From: Caballeronia sp. INDeC2
Lineage (GTDB): Bacteria; Pseudomonadota; Gammaproteobacteria; Burkholderiales; Burkholderiaceae
Direction: 5' to 3'
Length of the DNA: 64,000 bases
NCBI RefSeq assembly: GCF_023631325.1
Contig: NZ_JALQDG010000003.1
Span: 558,001-622,000 of the forward strand
Shown here: positions 63,157 through 64,000 of the stretch, in pieces
Position numbering within the stretch: position 1 is the stretch's first letter
Layout of the letters: each line of letters opens with the position of its first letter
The notes under the pieces: generated by a model
What the model was told of the DNA's origin: nothing
Databases searched by the model: none
The model's input: the letters and a program-made list of their open reading frames with translations, nothing else
Made by a program: the position numbers and the translations under genes

Positions 63157-63757
63157 CCTGATTCAAGCATTGGCCGCAACGGCCGAACTTTGCGGTACGA
63201 ACCTGAGCGAAGCCGCGGCGAAGTTGCTTTTGATGGATCTCGCCGAATACGACGAGCGTGCTGTGATGGTCGCGCTTTCGAAGTGCCGCCGTGAGTTGAA
63301 AGGTCGCCTGACGCTCGCAGAGATCGTCACACGCATTGATGACGGTCGGCCCGGTGCTGAGGAAGCGTGGGCTGTTCTGCCGTTCGACGAGGCAACGTCT
63401 GTCGTGTGGACGCAGGAGATGTCGGCCGCGTTCTGGATTGCGCAACCGCTTATCGACCAAGGCGAGATGGTGGCGGCCCGCATGGCGTTCAAAGAATCGT
63501 ATCTGCGCCTTCTTGGCGAAGCGCGCGAGAAGCGCATCGCGGCGAAGTGGACTGTCTCGCTAGGTCACGACAAAGACGGGCGCCAGCCGGTCATCGCAGC
63601 AGCGGTCGAGAAAGGGCGCATCACTCATGACTTTGCGCGGAATCTGCTGCCGAACTATGAATCGGTCGATACCGTGACGCCGCTGCTTCAGGAGCAGTCG
63701 AATAAGGCGTTTGCGATGGCCGAGCAGGTCATCAAGCGCATCGGGGGCAACAAGTGA
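63143..63757 (+). CDS. Phage replication protein in the lambda P position
   Basis: 204 residues (MAAVDLIQALAATAELCGTN), overlapping the initiator gene by 14 bases. LSEAAAKLLLMDLAEYDERA and CRRELKGRLTLAEIVTRIDD are typical of a Burkholderia phage family found directly after O-like genes. Helicase loading is inferred from position, as there is no AAA+ motif. Confidence 0.65.
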   Translation: MAAVDLIQALAATAELCGTNLSEAAAKLLLMDLAEYDERAVMVALSKCRRELKGRLTLAEIVTRIDDGRPGAEEAWAVLPFDEATSVVWTQEMSAAFWIAQPLIDQGEMVAARMAFKESYLRLLGEAREKRIAAKWTVSLGHDKDGRQPVIAAAVEKGRITHDFARNLLPNYESVDTVTPLLQEQSNKAFAMAEQVIKRIGGNK

Positions 63758-64000
63758 GGCGCGCGGCAAAGATCGACGCCAACCAGCCTGAAATTGTGGC
63801 CGCGCTGCGAAAGTTTGGCGCGAGTGTGACGCCGATCCACGGGGTAGGGCAGGGATGCCCCGATCTGTTGGTCGGCTTCCAAGGAAGAACCCTGGTGCTG
63901 GAAGTGAAGGATGGCGCCAAGCCGCCTAGCGCGAGAAAGCTGACGGACGACGAGGCGGTGTGGTTCGGGAACTGGCGCGGCGAAGCGTACGTGGTTGAGA
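63754..64000 (+). CDS. PD-(D/E)xK nuclease-like protein (VRR-NUC type), cut by window end
   Basis: Starts at GTG 63754 (GTGA overlap). 82 residues are visible. HGVGQGCPDLLVGFQGRTLV and LEVKDGAKPPSARKL show the catalytic PD...ExK pattern of VRR-NUC or resolvase-like nucleases, which often stand after P in phages in place of RusA. A Holliday-junction or flap role is likely but not shown. Confidence 0.7.
   Translation, partial: MRRAAKIDANQPEIVAALRKFGASVTPIHGVGQGCPDLLVGFQGRTLVLEVKDGAKPPSARKLTDDEAVWFGNWRGEAYVVE

Larger units (their letters stand above)
46843..64000. mobile_element. Lambda-like prophage (left part; right end outside window)
   Basis: The boundary is the tRNA-Leu fragment. The gene order then follows lambdoid logic: att, integrase, excisionase-like, early leftward genes with exonuclease/recombination functions, PL, repressor, PR, cro-like, CII-like, O-like initiator with iterons, and P-position gene. 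Many genes overlap by ATGA, and small unknown genes abound. Structural, lysis and Q-type genes are not in view and should lie to the right. The early regions look intact, so the prophage may be inducible. Confidence 0.93.

Overview
The window is high-GC chromosomal DNA of a beta-proteobacterium in the Burkholderiaceae, most like Paraburkholderia or Caballeronia. The gene order recC-recB-recD, the thiC gene behind a TPP riboswitch, the DUF1328, FUSC and lactate-permease genes and the codon use all point that way. The genus is an inference; no rRNA gene is present.

Positions 1 to about 46,770 are ordinary chromosome. From left to right they hold an MdtABC-type RND efflux operon, an IclR regulator, a candidate small RNA, a DJ-1/PfpI protein and a small lipoprotein. 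A large MscS-type channel follows, broken by one extra base, then a cysteine dioxygenase with a divergent Lrp/AsnC regulator, a FUSC-family exporter, the complete recCBD operon with arfB, a DMT transporter, lactate permease with a 42-residue membrane protein, and thiC. Next come another DMT transporter, an unusual duplicated-domain glycosyltransferase beside a decayed adhesin and glycosyltransferase locus, a DUF4397 lipoprotein, an entericidin and a two-component cluster with DUF1328 and ferritin-like genes. The stretch ends with an MFS transporter, a phosphodiesterase and several small hypotheticals.

From about 46,843 to the right edge lies an integrated lambda-like prophage; its right end is outside the window. 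The left boundary is a 56-bp displaced 3' piece of tRNA-Leu(TAA). Then, all leftward, come integrase, excisionase-like, many small early genes, an orphan adenine/cytosine-N4 methyltransferase, a cytosine-C5 methyltransferase that contains a second apparent gene in another frame, two secreted proteins, a YqaJ-type exonuclease and its partner, and small membrane proteins. All of these can be read from one strong leftward promoter (PL, about 58,690 to 58,662). A central immunity region carries an antitoxin/Doc module, a CI-like S24 repressor with two helix-turn-helix segments, and a Cro/YdaS-like gene. Five copies of a 13-bp operator, consensus TAGGC-N3-GCCTA, sit on PL and on the divergent PRM/PR pair. 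To the right, PR reads cro, a CII-like gene, a winged-helix gene, an O-like initiator containing five 10-bp iterons, a P-position gene and a PD-(D/E)xK nuclease fragment.

The most notable signals are: (1) an 843-nt gene nested in another frame inside the C5-methyltransferase gene, with its own strong ribosome binding site and conserved-looking motifs; (2) the compact immunity region with predicted leaderless cI and cro messages; (3) 22-bp-phased iterons within the O-like gene; (4) two LexA-type boxes between att and the integrase; (5) the eroded adhesin/glycosyltransferase locus. All functional statements are read from sequence and family knowledge; no database search was run.
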